DNA of 64,000 nucleotides from Rhytidiadelphus loreus (taxonomy: Eukaryota; Streptophyta; Bryopsida; Hypnales; Hylocomiaceae). The stretch is from assembly GCA_947034895.1 (NCBI GenBank), contig OX344762.1:34824760-34888759 (forward strand). Direction: 5' to 3'. The position numbers and the translations under genes are program-made. The notes below the pieces were generated by a model. The model was not told where the DNA came from. It made no database searches and saw only the letters and a program-made list of their open reading frames with translations. Positions 61,167 through 64,000 of this stretch are shown here, piece after piece. The stretch's first letter is position 1; every line of letters starts with the position of its first letter.

Positions 61167-64000
61167 TGAGAAAGAATGCAAAAAAATAAGATTTTTTTTC
61201 CAAGAATGAATATTTTATTCAATGTAAATGTGGATTTTTCATTTGGACCCATTCTAGTTTCATAAACTCACCTATTCCAATTAGCTTTGGATCTTCTCCC
61301 TATGCAAGGAGGGAAGAGAAATGAAAAGACGAGAAGATATAAATAAAGAATTTTTCTCAATGAATAGTGCATCCAACTATTATCTACAAAAGGTTAGCCT
61401 AAAAAGCCATAATAAGAGGGCTGTCTAAAATAGGTTCTTCTACCATAATGGAAAACCAACAAACCAAACTTCAAATGGTCTTTGTTGGTCAAGGTGTCCC
61501 TACCAGATCATTTGTGGTTGGTAGTTCTTGTATTTTATTTTTGCAATGGAATTCCACTTCATTTGTGTCAAAAAAAGAAGTCAAACAAACTTTTTCACAT
61601 TATTCCCCCCAAAAAATGATTCTACATTCTAAAAAGACTTTTTCATGCAAACAAAGGAAGACCAAATTTATTGGTACACAATAAATGAATCTTCCTATTA
61701 TGAATCTTCCTATTGTAGGCCCTTCATATTTTGCTAATTTGCTAGTTTTGGAAGGGATAGTGATGAGCTTAGGAGTAAAGAGCTAGAGACCAATACTGAC
61801 TTCATTGGCGAATGTTTTTTGGAGTTGCCCCTTTATTATGCCATTATTGTTTTAGAAGTTGGTTTCATTGCAAATGCTCTAATGAGGTTACCAAGGCCAA
61901 TGTTAGGTGTCAACTCTAGGATGTTGTTCATTGGGACAAATGTTTTGAGTCATTGTTGGAAGCCATCCATTGCTATCCTTAACTCCACCTCCACTGAGGC
62001 TAATTAAACCACTAACAATATGTAGGTGTCTGGGTGGTTGTAAACTAAGTTTCTTAATTATCTATCAATAATGACAATTACTAAGTTCTAGGAGATTTCC
62101 AAAAAACTCTCATTGTAGTGTGAAAAGTTCAAACAATAACCTACTATTTGTACCCCATCTCACTAATTACCTCTTTACTTCATTTACATCCTTGAAATGG
62201 AATTGCTTGATTTAGTTTGAATGTATAGCAGAAGACTTGCAAGGCCTAGAATATTATAAGGACATGATTTAACAATCATGTGCTATGGTAATTAATCAGC
62301 CCATTTTTCATAGTCCTTTTGAAGTACTTGAGTAGTCATTTCTGGGGGGATTACTCCTTGTAATTTAAGGTATACACCTGAGTTAAGAGGGTATTTTATG
62401 TGGGGCTATTTACCTTAATTATTGCATTTAAGAGGACCGTATTTTTACATAAAAAGCTAAAAAGGGCATATTTCCAATATCCTATAGCTTTTATAAATTC
62501 ATTTATGCAAGTTTTTAAATGGATGTATCTTACATATAAAATTTAAATGTCCAATTTTCTCCCACTCCCACCCTTCTTCACAAATTTTCTCTTCCATCTA
62601 TTGCATCTGTGTATGGGGTAGACATTGTGAAACCAACAATAATCAATTGAATTCAAGTGACAATTTTTAACCCATAAAGGCCAACTGTCCATTGAATGAA
62701 CAATTGAAACTCTAGATAGGTCCCTATGAAGTCAATTTTGGTCAAATGTTCATAAAATTTTGACATAAGATGTGAATATGTATCCTCTTAGTGGAAATAT
62801 CATTTTTTTCTATCCTAAATTTTTTTGGTAGCCCTTGCAATTTGGGCATCTTTGGGGCTTCTTTTGCAAAAAATCTCATCAACTATTGAAATTTGGCATT
62901 TATGTTACTAATAAAATATGGCATACAATTATCAAAAACAATTTAGTTCTCAAATCACATTCACAAAGGAGTCAAACTTTATTAGCTATGTTAGGGTGGC
63001 TTCAAGAAAAAACCCTTTTCTTCTAACCTCAAGCCCTATTATCTTGCAATATTTGAAGTCAAAGTTCTTGAAATTTTTCCCAAATATTCTAAATATTTGT
63101 CTCTAATTTTTAACCATTTGGATTCCAAATTAAAAAATATCTCATTGCACAAGAAATCATCAAAAAAAGACTAGTGTATTGCCAATGCATTTAACCTCTT
63201 TGCATTGCAAGTTGATTTAGATTTTTCATGAGTGAATCCATCATATATTTATGAATAGTCAAAATCCTCATTTTTGTATAGACCAAATATTTTACTCTAA
63301 GAAGGCTTGAAGTCTATTGATCCTAGTTCGCAAGAATGAAAATAAAGATTTTTTTTCTCACTTCAAACATTATAAACTTTCAATCCACATGGTCAAATGG
63401 GCTGAAATTGATTCTACACGTTGTTATAACTACATAATACACTTTTATACAGTTGGATTTTTCTTAAATAATTTTTTATTTTAGACAATGCATCAAAGTT
63501 AGCAATTTTGGATTCTTCCTCTTCCAAAACACCCTCTAGTCTTTAGGAATTAATAACATTGAACACTTTAGAATTTCTAATGAAACTATCCCACGAAAAT
63601 CTCATTCAATATGAGTGTGATTAACACATATGCCTTCAAAACTTAGAGTTAAATGAACTATAAATTCTATCTTCATATTGTACAATTTTCTGTTTGTTGA
63701 ACCCACTAAGGTAAACCTTCCTATTCATACAATGTGACATTTTTTCCACTTTTAGTTGATGTCTTACATTTACATTTAGTTTGTTTTTATATATACACTA
63801 CAAGTACCATGGCACAATTTTAGTCGACCGCCCTTCATTGTAGATTTTCTTGAATATGTTCATTTTATCATCCATATGAAATTATTTGTCCACATCTATA
63901 CTCATCATATTATGAAAAATTTGCATGGCTTCTATTTGAAGTCATACTCAGTAGCATTCACATATGAATAAGATTCTTTATGACCCGAATAGAAAGCAAT

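Larger units (their letters stand above)
59193..64000. other. AT-rich spacer to window end
   Basis: The first about 100 bases are the probable promoter of the ABC1 kinase. The rest is AT-rich with two MITE copies at 60299-60588 and 60887-61166. Open frames are short and unconvincing. No RNA gene was recognised. Confidence 0.55.

Noticed and set aside
1..64000. CRISPR arrays, bacterial operons, rRNA or organellar DNA
   Set aside because: No regularly spaced direct repeats with unique spacers, no ribosomal sequence and no organellar genes were seen; the spliceosomal introns show nuclear DNA.

Overview
This window looks like nuclear DNA of a land plant. The genes are split by many short GT-AG introns. 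The proteins have plant relatives: SRP72, cytochrome c, an FSH-family serine hydrolase, an ABC1-type kinase and a TTC5 homologue. Intergenic DNA is very AT-rich, with MITEs, a hAT element and old dispersed repeats. A Kp43/Dictyostelium-type subtilase, which I do not associate with seed plants, together with the AT-rich spacers makes a bryophyte (moss-like) or other early-diverging plant most likely. Genus cannot be told from sequence alone. All gene models were spliced by hand from reading frame, splice sites and family similarity; no search was run.

Layout. 1-3.7 kb: 3' part of a hAT element (+ strand). It holds a three-exon transposase gene interrupted by one in-frame TAG, followed by a cluster of TCGCC motifs typical of hAT subterminal regions. 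3.7-7.0 kb: AT-rich spacer with a 78-bp tandem duplication. 7.0-13.0 kb (-): about 14-exon subtilisin-like protease with a long N-terminal region and a complete Asp/His/Ser triad. 13.0-24.4 kb: gene-poor. It contains a Harbinger/Tourist-like MITE with TTA target duplication, a 176-bp tandem repeat, and an unusual array of hairpin-forming repeat units. 24.4-29.5 kb (-): 13-exon gene for a 442-aa TTC5 homologue. 29.5-34.5 kb: repeats. 34.5-36.7 kb (-): single-exon SRP72 gene with telo-box motifs upstream. 36.7-39.9 kb: AT-rich spacer. 39.9-41.5 kb (+): three-exon cytochrome c gene with two TCP class I-type sites upstream. 44.2-48.2 kb (-): seven-exon FSH serine hydrolase. 48.2-53.6 kb: spacer. 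53.6-59.1 kb (-): 12-exon ADCK1-like ABC1 kinase, probably mitochondrial. 59.1-64.0 kb: spacer with two copies of a MITE family, a third copy of which lies at 31.1 kb.

The six genes are unrelated housekeeping or enzyme genes and do not form a cluster. Cytochrome c and the ABC1 kinase share a mitochondrial setting; SRP72 and TTC5 both concern nascent chains at the ribosome, but their proximity is probably chance. The observations I rate highest are the plant TTC5 homologue (possible tubulin autoregulation factor), the Kp43-type subtilase, the hairpin-repeat array at 19.4-21.7 kb, and the hAT element with its single stop and visible subterminal motifs.
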